DNA of 64,000 nucleotides from Synechococcales cyanobacterium C42_A2020_086 (GCA_015272325.1 JACYLU010000015.1:548993-612992), one strand, 5' to 3'; shown: positions 47,798 to 55,144, counted from the first letter of the stretch. Made by a program: numbers and translations. The notes: a model not told the origin generated them from the sequence alone.

Positions 47798-50700
47798 GAT
47801 ACTGCCTCCTCTACTTGAGTTGTTTGGATCGATACTTGTCCTGGTTGACTTGCCAAGGGTCCAAAGCCAATCGTCAGATCCGGGCACTGCTTGATCGCCC
47901 GATTGATCGCCCAGCCACCCGGCAGGTTTTTGATTAGCGTCCACACCGTCACCTGCCACTGCCCAGGGTATTGGCTGATCTGTTTGAGCAAGGCAGTAGC
48001 CCCCTGGATGTCTTCTCTGCCGAGCTTCTGGGCTTTCGTGCGGGCGTCGTTGATTGCGCTTGTCCAATCAGTCCAGCTTGGCGGCAAGGTTGGCTCTGGC
48101 TCAGCAGAACTGGCAGTCTTAGCGTCGTGGAAGGCTTGGGGTGGCTTGATTAGAATCGAGTCTGAGTCGCCGCCAATTCGCTTTGTGGCAGCCCTCAATA
48201 GCCGAACTCGGATCGGGCTACAGAGGTTCGGCAGCCCCCAGATTTTGACTTGCTGCCCCCGTGGCCCAATCTTTCGGAGAACCTCGGCTTTGAGTCCCAA
48301 CTTGCGCAGTAGTTTATTGGCAATCTCGATTCCAGTTTGATCGGCTCTAATCGATAGAGTGAAATTCTTGTAAATCTCCTTCGCCCAGTGCAGCGCTGCC
48401 GTCTTGATTTGTATAACTCGCTCGTCAGATTCCTGGTAGGGGTTGCCGTCGAGCAGCTCCAGCAGCCCGAGCTGCTTAATTAAGGCTGCTCGGAAGAACG
48501 ATTTGGGCAGCCGGTGGGCAAGCTGAACCCGCCTGCGCAAAATCGCCTCGACCTGCTGGCTTGACTGCCGTTTGGTGGCGTCGAGGTTTGCCGCCTGTAC
48601 CTGCAATAAAACGCCTCGACGCAGTCGCCCAAAGTTCTCAGTCAGTGCGGCGTAGCAGTCGGCTGGATCGTCAAAGTCAATCCCTGGGAACTCGTCTCGA
48701 TAGAGGACTTTGAGCGCTTCGGCTCTGCCTTTGCGGGTGAGTTCTGAACTACCGAGCCGCTTCTTGGCTTCGTCGAGATCAAAGTCTGGCCGCGCCTCGG
48801 CGAACAGCTCGGCTTCGTCCCGCCAGATTTCTCGCTGGATTCGAGCCAAAGCCCCAGCCCCCAAACTGCCTGTTGGAATCCAGCCTATAACGGCGTGACC
48901 CTGCTCAGAGAGAATCTCGCTCAGGCAATCTCTGGGGTAAGCTTTCTCGATTCCGATTGCCGTCTGGTGGGCCGAGTAAAAATCTCGCTGGCTCTGGGCA
49001 ATCTTGGCCGCCTGTTCGTCCTGGTCGAGGGCAGCAGCCAGGTCGTAGACGCGGGCAAACCCGGTCAGGTCTGCCTGCAATCGTCGCTCGACTGCTCGAA
49101 CCGAACAATAACCCTCGTCTGCTGTCGAGGCTGGAATCAAGGCAGGGCAGAAAACAAATCGCTCGACGGGGAGGCGATAGCGCCCCAACTGTTGTGCCCA
49201 GCTAGAAGGTGAGTGGCAGGTAAACAAGCCCCAGACCTGATCGAATCCAGGAACAGTAATTGAAACGCCCGACTTCGCCGAGGGCGACAGAACCAGCAAA
49301 TCAGGCAGTTCTGGCAGCCGCGATAAGTAACTATCTGGGTCAAGCCAGAACTGATCGAAAGCGCCTGCCTCGTTTGTTTTGGAGTCGATCCGCAAGGTTC
49401 GCTTATTGGGGTAAAGCTCATTTACTAGCCGCTCTAACTTCTCACCCTGATTTTGGCTGGAGACAGTCAAAATCACTTTTTTGCCATTTCCAACTGTATT
49501 GACCAATTCGTAGGCAAAGTTATCGACAGTGCCACCACTCGACAGGCTGACAGTCCAGGGCTGACTTTCACCGTGGTGCTGGAAGTATCGGACTTTTGAG
49601 CAGCCTGACAGCTCGTGAATCTGCTGAATTGAGCGACGGCTGACGCAGGCTTCAGATAGAACGATCGCCCCGTTGCGGGCTGCAATCTGGAGGTTAGCCG
49701 CAAAGGTTTCCAGGGTTTCAGCTTGCCGCTCGCCCAGCGTTCCACCAAGATTAAGCGACTCCAGAACCTGATCAACTTCGTCCAACACCATCAGCAGCGG
49801 CGTTGATTCGTCGATAAACTCCTGAAGTCGAGAAAGCGAATCGACGCAGGAATCGACGCCCCCCGCTTCCCTGACCAGCAAGCGAAAGGCTTCCTGCTGC
49901 TCTCGGGTGTTACCGCAGTCGTGACGGTGTGGTAGTTCCCATCGCTCGGCAGACTGCTTCCCCAGCGAGTTCAAAGGTGATAAACAAAGCGCGAAATACC
50001 CAGACTGAACCCAATCCTTCAGCCGCTCGGTTTTGCCGCTGCCCATCGGAGCGGTAACGACGTGAATCGCGCCCTGTTCCAGCTCTGGCAATTCTGGTAA
50101 ATACTGCCCGGTCGTGATTCGCTCTGGCTCGATCCCAGTCGAGCGGAGATACCGCCACACCCGTAGACGGTAACTTTTCAGATTGCGCTTGTTCCACTCC
50201 TCGAAGGTCGCCGCTGTCGCAATTTTCTGATTGAGCCATCGTTCTGCCTCGTCGCCCTTGGCTACCAACACATCGTCAATTCCCTTCCCTAATTCCGGCT
50301 CCCAGCCTACAACTGAAACCTTGCAGCCGTGACCGTCCATCGCTCTGCCTAGCTTCTTGATTTCGCGGCTGACGTTACGGATCGCCTTCTCTTTCGTGTC
50401 GGCGTCGAAGACGATATAAACTGACCGGCCCGCCGTGGCGAAGGCTGCCAGCTCGGGCCAGAGCTCGGGACTGCCTTTGGGGTGCCAGCAGGTCACTCCA
50501 CGCAAGGCGATCGCGGGAATTCCGTGCTCTACCAGCGCAAGCGCCTTCTTCCAGCCCTCGGTGATTGCGATCGGCAGCCCTGCTTCTACTGCCCAGCGCC
50601 AAAAGCCTCGGTCGGTATCAAAGATTCGGCGGTAGTCAGACACAAAGTTCCGCCTGCTTCGGTCGGAACTTCGATCTGAATCGCTCCAGCCTTCACCAGC

Positions 50701-51441
50701 TCGAGACTCGATAGCGCCTCCGCTCGGCTCAACCCTTTCTTTTGCAGGGCGACCAAAGCCCGCAGATCTAGGCTGCTTGCGTCGTTCTGAATCCCATTTA
50801 AGTCCCGCAACTCTTCGGCTAACAGCTCTTGTCGAATTTTCGGGTCTTTCAGGTTCACCAAAACTAGATCCTTGGGTAGCCTGTAACGAGTAAACCACTC
50901 CGCGATCTGTTCGTCGTTCCCCGCTTCCACCAGCGACTGAAACTGCTTGTGCAATCCCTCGCTTTTCGATTTCTGCAATAGCTTGCGAAATTCGCGACCC
51001 ATACTCTTCCCCCTTTCCATATTTGCTTGCAATTTTTTGCCCCTGCTGCCAGCTCACCCACGGCAGTAGCGGCGTCGCAGGGCATCCCGCTGGCGTCTCG
51101 TATTTGACTCGTTTTCTGGACTCGAAATCGAGGCGAGGACGGAGCGGCTTGAAGTACGCAACCTCACCCGGTTTGCCGTCGAGCGTTGAGCCATAGGCAA
51201 CCCATCCGCCTGCTCGAGCGAACTCGTAACGGTCGAGAATTCGCCTAGCTGCCCGAGTCGTGTATTGGACCCGCTGAGTTTTGGCTACTGCGGTCTCAGC
51301 CAGAATCTTGACCGCCTCGCTGCCCTCGACCCAGCGGCAGTTCTGAGAAAATAATTCTGTTGAGATCGCGCTACTGATAGCTTCACTTTCGAGAAACTTA
51401 AAGCCGCGTTGCTGTTGGATTTCGGTTATTGGTGCTAACAT
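47794..51441 (-). CDS. CyRepA1-like plasmid replication protein (DUF3854/Toprim + helicase)
   Basis: A 1215-residue protein. The N-terminal DUF3854-type part includes GGWVAYGSTLDGK and ESRKRVKYETPAG. A Toprim-like segment follows: LPIAITEGWKKALALVEHGI near 294 and VYIVFDADTKE near 345. A superfamily-2-like helicase has Walker A VTAPMGSGKTERL near 467, Walker B PLLMVLDEVDQVLE near 552 and GRYRLPVERFVFC further on. This order matches cyanobacterial CyRepA1 plasmid replicases (primase-helicase). Between IASKYGKG (about residue 147) and GFWRWAVEAG (about 283) lies an Arg/Ser/Gly-rich insert that the family lacks. No good ribosome binding site precedes ATG 51441. Confidence 0.85.
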   Translation of the reverse strand: MLAPITEIQQQRGFKFLESEAISSAISTELFSQNCRWVEGSEAVKILAETAVAKTQRVQYTTRAARRILDRYEFARAGGWVAYGSTLDGKPGEVAYFKPLRPRLDFESRKRVKYETPAGCPATPLLPWVSWQQGQKIASKYGKGEEYGSRISQAIAEIEKRGIAQAVSVAGGSGERRTDRGVVYSLQATQGSSFGEPERPENSTRAVSRRVAGLKWDSERRKQPRSAGFGRPAKERVEPSGGAIESRAGEGWSDSDRSSDRSRRNFVSDYRRIFDTDRGFWRWAVEAGLPIAITEGWKKALALVEHGIPAIALRGVTCWHPKGSPELWPELAAFATAGRSVYIVFDADTKEKAIRNVSREIKKLGRAMDGHGCKVSVVGWEPELGKGIDDVLVAKGDEAERWLNQKIATAATFEEWNKRNLKSYRLRVWRYLRSTGIEPERITTGQYLPELPELEQGAIHVVTAPMGSGKTERLKDWVQSGYFALCLSPLNSLGKQSAERWELPHRHDCGNTREQQEAFRLLVREAGGVDSCVDSLSRLQEFIDESTPLLMVLDEVDQVLESLNLGGTLGERQAETLETFAANLQIAARNGAIVLSEACVSRRSIQQIHELSGCSKVRYFQHHGESQPWTVSLSSGGTVDNFAYELVNTVGNGKKVILTVSSQNQGEKLERLVNELYPNKRTLRIDSKTNEAGAFDQFWLDPDSYLSRLPELPDLLVLSPSAKSGVSITVPGFDQVWGLFTCHSPSSWAQQLGRYRLPVERFVFCPALIPASTADEGYCSVRAVERRLQADLTGFARVYDLAAALDQDEQAAKIAQSQRDFYSAHQTAIGIEKAYPRDCLSEILSEQGHAVIGWIPTGSLGAGALARIQREIWRDEAELFAEARPDFDLDEAKKRLGSSELTRKGRAEALKVLYRDEFPGIDFDDPADCYAALTENFGRLRRGVLLQVQAANLDATKRQSSQQVEAILRRRVQLAHRLPKSFFRAALIKQLGLLELLDGNPYQESDERVIQIKTAALHWAKEIYKNFTLSIRADQTGIEIANKLLRKLGLKAEVLRKIGPRGQQVKIWGLPNLCSPIRVRLLRAATKRIGGDSDSILIKPPQAFHDAKTASSAEPEPTLPPSWTDWTSAINDARTKAQKLGREDIQGATALLKQISQYPGQWQVTVWTLIKNLPGGWAINRAIKQCPDLTIGFGPLASQPGQVSIQTTQVEEAVS
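50586..51002 (-). CDS. Nested out-of-frame gene within the replicase insert
   Basis: A 138-residue frame lies wholly within the replicase gene, in another frame of the same strand. ATG 51002 (MGREFRKLLQKSKSEGLHKQ) is preceded by AAGGGGGAAGAG, a strong ribosome binding site. The product is helical and Leu/Lys/Glu-rich (GNDEQIAEWFTRYRLPKDLV, DLRALVALQKKGLSRAEALS) and looks more protein-like than the replicase-frame translation (ERRKQPRSAGFGRPAKERVE). Its extent coincides with the insert in the replicase. No family is recognised. It may be an inserted gene that kept the host frame open, or a regulatory partner of the replicase. Confidence 0.5.
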   Translation of the reverse strand: MGREFRKLLQKSKSEGLHKQFQSLVEAGNDEQIAEWFTRYRLPKDLVLVNLKDPKIRQELLAEELRDLNGIQNDASSLDLRALVALQKKGLSRAEALSSLELVKAGAIQIEVPTEAGGTLCLTTAESLIPTEAFGAGQ

Positions 51442-51454
51442 AAAACCACGATTT

Positions 51455-51640
51455 TTAAGAAGCGGGGTCCTCGTCCCGCTTTTTGCTTGGGATCTCGAAC
51501 TCAGCCGCTAGATAAAAAAGCCAGCGGTCTGCCAGCCGGGAGCGAGCCGGCGACCAAGGCAGCAACGCCGCGACTCTACCCAGTCGGACTGGGTAAGTTC
51601 TAGGAGTGGATTTTTCGGGAAAGGATTGATACGCTTTCAT
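51455..51640 (-). CDS. Leader ORF immediately upstream of the replicase
   Basis: A 61-residue frame (MKAYQSFPEKSTPRTYPVRL; later SRLADRWLFYLAAEFEIPSK) ends 13 bp before the replicase ATG. The replicase lacks a clear ribosome binding site, so translation may be coupled to this leader, as with tap-repA in IncFII plasmids. The last codons cover the hairpin at 51461-51484. No ribosome binding site is seen for the leader itself, and there is no family match. Confidence 0.45.
   Translation of the reverse strand: MKAYQSFPEKSTPRTYPVRLGRVAALLPWSPARSRLADRWLFYLAAEFEIPSKKRDEDPAS
51461..51484 (+). terminator. Hairpin with + strand T-tract in the replicase leader
   Basis: AGCGGG-gtcctcgt-CCCGCT is followed on the + strand by TTTT (51481-51484), the form of an intrinsic terminator for RNA running opposite to the replicase mRNA. 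On the minus strand the same hairpin lies 20 nt before the replicase start codon and could mask or position it. Confidence 0.5.
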
Positions 51641-51670
51641 TGTTGGAATTTTTGGACCCAATTTTTCTTT

Positions 51671-51707
51671 AACGGTCCGGGACTGCTAATCCCGGACCGT
51701 TATTTTT
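51671..51707 (+). terminator. Strong hairpin with + strand T-tract between RHH gene and leader ORF
   Basis: AACGGTCCGGGA (51671-51682) pairs perfectly over 12 bp with TCCCGGACCGTT (51690-51701), loop CTGCTAA, followed on the + strand by ATTTTT. There is no + strand gene here, so it would terminate an antisense transcript. On the minus strand it follows the RHH stop codon by 17 bp but lacks a T-tract. Confidence 0.65.
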
Positions 51708-51717
51708 ACGCTGATTT

Positions 51718-51966
51718 TCAGGAGCGCTGAGACTGACTATCTTCGGCTTCGAGCTGCTCGAGGGCAAGGTCTATAGCCGCGACAATCAGCCAACTTCGCG
51801 GGATTCCAAGACAAGCTGCCGCTCGGTTTAGCCGCTCGATCTTCGAAGCTGGCAAACGCACACTTACTGGAGGGGGAGCTTTCTTTGGTGTTCGTTGATT
51901 TAATGCCTCAGTCAACGAAACCGGTAAAGAAGCGCACAGGGAAAAGGAATCGGTAGACTTGCGCAC
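51718..51966 (-). CDS. Ribbon-helix-helix (CopG-like) protein
   Basis: An 82-residue protein whose C-terminal half reads PVSVRLPASKIERLNRAAAC, then LGIPRSWLIVAAIDLALEQL: a beta strand followed by two helices, the RHH DNA-binding fold of CopG/Arc-type repressors. The start is GTG 51966 with GAGG eight bases upstream; a TTG at 52008 is the longer alternative. It lies directly upstream of the replicase leader and is a likely copy-number or autoregulatory repressor. The palindromes at 52297-52342 upstream could be its operator. Confidence 0.75.
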   Translation of the reverse strand: MRKSTDSFSLCASLPVSLTEALNQRTPKKAPPPVSVRLPASKIERLNRAAACLGIPRSWLIVAAIDLALEQLEAEDSQSQRS

Positions 51967-52207
51967 GGTTAAATCCTCTAATTGCTCGATAGAACACTTG
52001 TACCTCAAGCTCGAGATACAATAACCGACTTCTCTAAAAAAAGAAATGGTTTTTGCAAAACTTTGCGATGAAGAAGTTCAAAAATTCTGAACAACTTGTC
52101 AAGCGCAACTGGACAGTTGTCGTAATGACAAACTTCAGTGCTAACTGAAGGGTCATTATTGCTATGTGATGATCTCTACGACCCTTGTCCTGCAATCCTT
52201 TGAGATT

Positions 52208-52361
52208 CCCCCCAGAACAGGTAACTGTGCCCTCGATTCCGCCACAAAATGTCAATTCGGCCGCTAGTTATGTATTCACTTCCGCTATCAGACATTGATC
52301 TCTGTTCTGGGGGTAAAAACAAAGCACCCCAGAACAGAGATCGTGTTCTGGGGGGTAAAAC
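52208..52361. repeat. Cluster of GTTCTGGGGG motifs with a perfect 16-bp inverted repeat
   Basis: The motif occurs as CCCCCCAGAACAG (52208-52220), then as a perfect inverted repeat with left arm GATCTCTGTTCTGGGG (52297-52312), 14-nt spacer and right arm CCCCAGAACAGAGATC (52327-52342). A direct copy GTTCTGGGGGGTAAAAC follows at 52345-52361. Another copy is at 52477-52487 inside a gene. The 400-bp gap 51967-52368 holds no gene I can support. The cluster lies upstream of the RHH gene and could be an operator, origin component or hairpin. Confidence 0.7.
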
Positions 52362-52368
52362 TATTCGG

Positions 52369-52596
52369 CTATTCGGCGTTGTCGCAGATCAGCACAGCTA
52401 CCTCGGTAGCTTGCTCTAGCAGGCGACTGATCGTGCTCCGCACGGTTCGGAGAACCATCGCCTCAAATCGCTCTTTGTTCTGGGGGTCATGGTCGTCGTT
52501 CGTATCCGCCAGCGAGGCGAGCCTATCAAGCACTTCGCTCCATCCATATTGGGTGCTCAGGTGGTTTAGCTGTTGTTTTAGGGTGAAGTTCTTCAT
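52369..52596 (-). CDS. Small protein carrying an in-frame 27-bp repeat
   Basis: A 75-residue protein starting MKNFTLKQQLNHLSTQYGWS, helical, with VLRTVRST near residues 47-54 encoded by a copy of the 27-bp double-hairpin repeat. After the repeat it continues SRLLEQATEVAVLICDNAE. The repeat insertion keeps the frame. A longer frame to 52836 is the shadow of the upstream gene. No ribosome binding site is obvious, and function is unknown. Confidence 0.6.
   Translation of the reverse strand: MKNFTLKQQLNHLSTQYGWSEVLDRLASLADTNDDHDPQNKERFEAMVLRTVRSTISRLLEQATEVAVLICDNAE
52430..52460 (-). repeat. 27-bp double-hairpin repeat, copy A
   Basis: On the minus strand it reads ATGGTTCTCCGAACC then GTGCGGAGCACGATC. 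It contains two adjacent mini-palindromes, GGTTC-TCC-GAACC and GTGC-GGA-GCAC, whose loops TCC and GGA are complementary. It encodes VLRTVRST in the 75-residue protein. Confidence 0.9.
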
Positions 52597-52615
52597 GGTT
52601 TTGGTAGATCGGCGG

Positions 52616-52984
52616 TCAGAACACAGAACTGGTAACGACTTCCCAGTTTTCCCAGTCCACAGAATCATCGATATCTGGCTCTGACGGCTCCGAGAGCGCC
52701 AAACCGCGAGCCACGTCCCGGATTGCCGTTGCATAGGGTTCATCCAATGCTTGCTTGTCGGACGACAGCTCCTCAAACGGCACCAAGTCGGGGTGAGCCG
52801 GGCGAGATACGACGCGCCAGAGTGCCCACGCATCATGCACGTCTCTGGCAGTGGTTACCTCACCTTTAGCCAGGCAGAGGGCAGCATACTGGCGGTACAG
52901 GCTCAACGTCTCGCCTTCGGGTTGTCCTGCTAGGTTGCGAATGCGGTAGATTTCCAGTGCGATTTGATCCAGGTAAAGTTCCAT
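52616..52984 (-). CDS. Hypothetical 122-residue protein
   Basis: A soluble, acidic protein starting MELYLDQIALEIYRIRNLAG, with CLAKGEVTTARDVHDAWALW in the middle and a very acidic C-terminus (PSEPDIDDSVDWENWEVV). ATG 52984 follows GAGG by eight bases. It is in the leftward gene chain feeding the replicase block, ten bp after the preceding 60-residue gene. I do not recognise a family. Confidence 0.7.
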   Translation of the reverse strand: MELYLDQIALEIYRIRNLAGQPEGETLSLYRQYAALCLAKGEVTTARDVHDAWALWRVVSRPAHPDLVPFEELSSDKQALDEPYATAIRDVARGLALSEPSEPDIDDSVDWENWEVVTSSVF

Positions 52985-52994
52985 CGTTGATTCC

Positions 52995-53177
52995 TCACAA
53001 AGGTTGCAGGTCTGCGACGTCGCAGCACAACAGTTCGCCTAGCTCATCACTGCGGCATTGCGCCATCGAACCAGAGACTCGGATTACAGTGCCCAGCGTG
53101 CCGGTTAGTTCGTCCCCTGGCTCAAACAGGAATCGAACTCGATCACCGGGCATCAATGGCAGTAGAGATAGTTGCAT
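52995..53177 (-). CDS. Small SH3-like hypothetical protein
   Basis: A 60-residue protein (MQLSLLPLMPGDRVRFLFEP, then DELTGTLGTVIRVSGSMAQC). The PGDRV...G..GTV pattern suggests a small beta barrel of SH3/KOW type. ATG 53177 has AGGAGG at ideal spacing. A GGGGGC-acgaga-GCCCCC hairpin lies immediately upstream of that ribosome binding site and could control it. Confidence 0.7.
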   Translation of the reverse strand: MQLSLLPLMPGDRVRFLFEPGDELTGTLGTVIRVSGSMAQCRSDELGELLCCDVADLQPL

Positions 53178-53191
53178 CGTGCTTCCTCCTT

Positions 53192-53209
53192 GGGGGCACG
53201 AGAGCCCCC
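53192..53209 (-). promoter_or_regulatory. Hairpin abutting a Shine-Dalgarno sequence
   Basis: On the minus strand GGGGGC-TCTCGT-GCCCCC forms a six-bp GC stem ending two bases before AAGGAGG of the 60-residue gene. It may separate translation of this gene from upstream genes or act as a pause or processing site. Confidence 0.45.
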
Positions 53210-53210
53210 A

Positions 53211-53297
53211 CTACACTGCAAATTCGGCTTCCTGTGAAACAGCTTCGCTGGTGAACTGGACATGCGGATGCCTGCTCCATCGCCGCGATAGTTTCAT
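53211..53297 (-). CDS. Tiny 28-codon ORF coupled to GIY-YIG gene
   Basis: An ATG at 53297 overlaps the stop codon of the GIY-YIG gene as ATGA, the usual translational-coupling arrangement. The peptide begins MKLSRRWSRHPHVQFTSEAV and is basic at first, then acidic. It ends just before the hairpin ahead of the next gene. Only the overlap and the position fill support it. Confidence 0.3.
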   Translation of the reverse strand: MKLSRRWSRHPHVQFTSEAVSQEAEFAV

Positions 53298-53584
53298 AGA
53301 TATCGGTTCCAGTCTTTGGTTAGTAGCGACTTGTGGTTTTTGTGTGCTTTGAGCTTGCGTTCTAGCCGCCTCGCCTCGGTTGCCGTTGCCGGCCTCAAAG
53401 ACTTGCAGACTTGGTAGGTAATGCCCTGCTGATTGGCTGCTCTGAGCATGGCGGCACCGTTGCCCGATTGATGTTGCTCCATGCGTTTTTTGAGATCGAT
53501 GCAGCTTCCCAGGTAGTAGCGGGCTTGGTGCTTGGCAGAACCGAGGGGGCGAGACAGCTCAATCAGGTAAACTATCCCGCCCAT
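53294..53584 (-). CDS. GIY-YIG nuclease-superfamily protein
   Basis: A 96-residue protein with the GIY-YIG signature near its start: MGGIVYLIELSRPLGSAKHQ and then YYLGSCIDLKKRMEQHQSG, followed by the expected N-G-A (NGAAMLRAANQQGI). The C-terminus (ARRLERKLKAHKNHKSLLTK) matches the family end. Such proteins cut DNA; in plasmids and phages they may be stand-alone homing-type or repair nucleases. ATG 53584 lies four bp after the previous gene's stop codon, so the two are likely coupled. Confidence 0.85.
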   Translation of the reverse strand: MGGIVYLIELSRPLGSAKHQARYYLGSCIDLKKRMEQHQSGNGAAMLRAANQQGITYQVCKSLRPATATEARRLERKLKAHKNHKSLLTKDWNRYL

Positions 53585-53588
53585 ACGC

Positions 53589-54044
53589 TTAATCAATCCC
53601 GACCAGATGCCCTGACGCCGAGCGTGCCATCGTCCGCCCAGCGCTGCGGGGTTGAACCGGTGTGTCTGGAGCAATGCTGGGGCGTGCTGCCACTACTTTG
53701 AGATGGCGCTCAACTCGCTCTCGAGTAGACTCGCTGGTCTTCAGCAGCTCCCACGCCAACTGCTCGCCCATATCGCCTGCAATCTTGACCTCGATCGGAG
53801 TCGAGAGCCGCTCTGAGGTTCGCACTTCTAACCGCACTTTGGGAAACCGTCCCCGGATGGTACTGGCAAAACGGATCGCGTCTGCCTGAGTGGGGAAGCC
53901 GAAGTAAGCCGCCTTGCAGCGAGCCTTGCGCCCACCTTTGCCAGGACGCCGCAGCGTCTCGGTGATGATGGCGATGCGGTCACTCAGATGGGCGATTTGA
54001 TGCCGGTCTTCAAGCTGATGGATGCGGATTCTGATGCGTGGCAT
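53589..54044 (-). CDS. Hypothetical basic protein, first gene of leftward replication block
   Basis: A 151-residue Arg-rich protein beginning MPRIRIRIHQLEDRHQIAHL, with KCKAAYFGFPTQADAIRFAS-like core (ARCKAAYFGFPTQADAIRFA) and a flexible C-terminus. ATG 54044 has AAGGAG ten bases upstream. It is divergent from the XRE repressor gene with a 260-bp shared promoter region containing an inverted repeat. Basic charge suggests nucleic-acid binding; no family was recognised. Confidence 0.7.
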   Translation of the reverse strand: MPRIRIRIHQLEDRHQIAHLSDRIAIITETLRRPGKGGRKARCKAAYFGFPTQADAIRFASTIRGRFPKVRLEVRTSERLSTPIEVKIAGDMGEQLAWELLKTSESTRERVERHLKVVAARPSIAPDTPVQPRSAGRTMARSASGHLVGID

Positions 54045-54222
54045 AATTTGGTTGCTCCTTTTGTGAGTAGAGGGCAGCGGTCTGATTGGCGTTGGGCGCT
54101 GCCCTTTTGATTTGGAATCGCCCGTCTTGTTTTGCTTCGGTTGCGAACCCCGAAGGTTCCCGGTACTCCTGACGAGAGCGCCGGTCCGCTCGTTGGGGGC
54201 ATCTCACCTCCCATGTCGCTAA

Positions 54223-54282
54223 TAATAACTCGATACTGTTATCGCGTCAACAGCTAACTAGTATCAAAGTATCGTGTTATTA
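54223..54282. promoter_or_regulatory. Imperfect 15-bp inverted repeat: candidate XRE operator
   Basis: TAATAACTCGATACT (54223-54237) and AGTATCGTGTTATTA (54268-54282) are inverted copies matching in 14 of 15 positions. An extra half-site GTATCA lies between them at 54261-54266. The sites lie 20-80 bp before the XRE gene and upstream of the divergent leftward operon. Confidence 0.6.
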
Positions 54283-54303
54283 TGTAATGGTAGTATTGGA
54301 GGC

Positions 54304-54543
54304 ATGAAGGTGATTAGCAAGCTGCCAGAACTCATGAAGTCCCATCAGGGGCTTGATCAGAAGACCTTAGCCGCAAAGACAGGGCTAAGCCCTACCACCG
54401 TGGGGAAGTTGTATCGTGGCCATTTCGATCGAATCGACAACCACACGGTTACAACCCTTTGCCGATTCTTTGGGCTGAGAAGCATTAGCGATCTGATTGA
54501 GATTGAATGGGAAGACAGCGATGTGCAAGGGATGGGAGCATGA
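54304..54543 (+). CDS. XRE-family (Cro/CI-like) HTH repressor
   Basis: A 79-residue protein, essentially one HTH domain: KVISKLPELMKSHQGLDQKT, LAAKTGLSPTTVGKLYRGHF and LCRFFGLRSISDLIEIEWED. GGAGG is only one base before ATG 54304 but seven bases before an in-frame GTG at 54310, so GTG may be the true start. It likely represses its own promoter and the divergent replication block through the inverted repeat at 54223-54282. Confidence 0.88.
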   Translation: MKVISKLPELMKSHQGLDQKTLAAKTGLSPTTVGKLYRGHFDRIDNHTVTTLCRFFGLRSISDLIEIEWEDSDVQGMGA

Positions 54544-54659
54544 CCAGCAATCCTCAACCCTCGCCTCTCCCTACTCCTGCCCCAGCTCGATGCACCCACA
54601 CGCGCTACTCGATTCAAGAAGGTTCCTGGCAGTTCATTGGCGGTGCTATATTGCCTTGA
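54540..54659 (+). CDS. Small ORF, possibly a frameshifted zinc-knuckle protein
   Basis: The ATG at 54540 overlaps the XRE stop codon (ATGA). The frame reads 39 residues, Pro-rich at first, then RCTHTRYSIQEGSWQFIGGA, and stops. If one base were removed near 54645 the frame would continue as LYCLDCQGQFSDDNG, supplying a CxxC to pair with the upstream C-x-H. It may be a broken gene or a frameshifting one. Confidence 0.4.
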   Translation: MTSNPQPSPLPTPAPARCTHTRYSIQEGSWQFIGGAILP

Positions 54660-54716
54660 CTGCCAGGGTCAGTTCTCAGATGACAATGGATGAAGCCTTG
54701 AGGAGAGTGATTGGAC

Positions 54717-55139
54717 ATGACTGATGGTTCTCCGAACCGTGCGGAGCACGATCGCCTAGACCGAGTAGAGCGAATGCTGGAATCGTTAGCCGCCAACCAG
54801 GTCGAAGAACGGGAGCGACGGCTGGAATTGCGGGAGGATATTGAGGTTCTGTTCCAGGCGACTCGGCAATCGCAGGAGTATTGGGAGGCAAGGGCAGCCC
54901 AGACTCAAGCGGCGCTCGATGCCGTGGCTGCGCAGATCTCTGCATTGGTTGCTCAAGCATCTGCGGATCGTGCCATCATCACCGCTGACCGCGCCCAGGT
55001 CATGGCAGACCGTGCGGCAGAAGCTCAGGTGCGGGCAGACTTCATTGCCCAAATGGTCGGCTTGCAAACCGAAGTTAGAAATATCCTGCGGGAGCTGGCA
55101 GATATGCGACGGCAGCAAGGGAATGGCGGCGGCAATTGA
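54717..55139 (+). CDS. Coiled-coil protein with repeat-encoded N-terminus
   Basis: A 140-residue helical protein. Residues 4-12, GSPNRAEHD, are encoded exactly by one unit of the 27-bp repeat. The rest is a long coiled coil (RLDRVERMLESLAANQVEER, later ADRAAEAQVRADFIAQMVGL) ending Gly/Asn-rich. ATG 54717 follows GAGGAGAG. It belongs to the abundant small coiled-coil proteins of cyanobacterial plasmids and genomes; function unknown. It is convergent with the nine-gene operon. Confidence 0.75.
   Translation: MTDGSPNRAEHDRLDRVERMLESLAANQVEERERRLELREDIEVLFQATRQSQEYWEARAAQTQAALDAVAAQISALVAQASADRAIITADRAQVMADRAAEAQVRADFIAQMVGLQTEVRNILRELADMRRQQGNGGGN
54724..54752 (+). repeat. 27-bp double-hairpin repeat, copy B
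   Basis: ATGGTTCTCCGAACC followed directly by GTGCGGAGCACGAT, identical to the other copies. Here it is read as GSPNRAEHD, a different frame from copies A and C. Confidence 0.92.
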
Positions 55140-55144
55140 CGACA

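Noticed and set aside
52295..52684. A 129-codon + strand frame containing VLRTVRRT
   Set aside because: It is opposite two supported leftward genes; its repeat-derived segment arises because the 27-bp repeat is open in several frames.
53984..54214. Two overlapping minus-strand frames upstream of the 151-residue gene
   Set aside because: They overlap a promoter/operator region and have no ribosome binding site or convincing composition.
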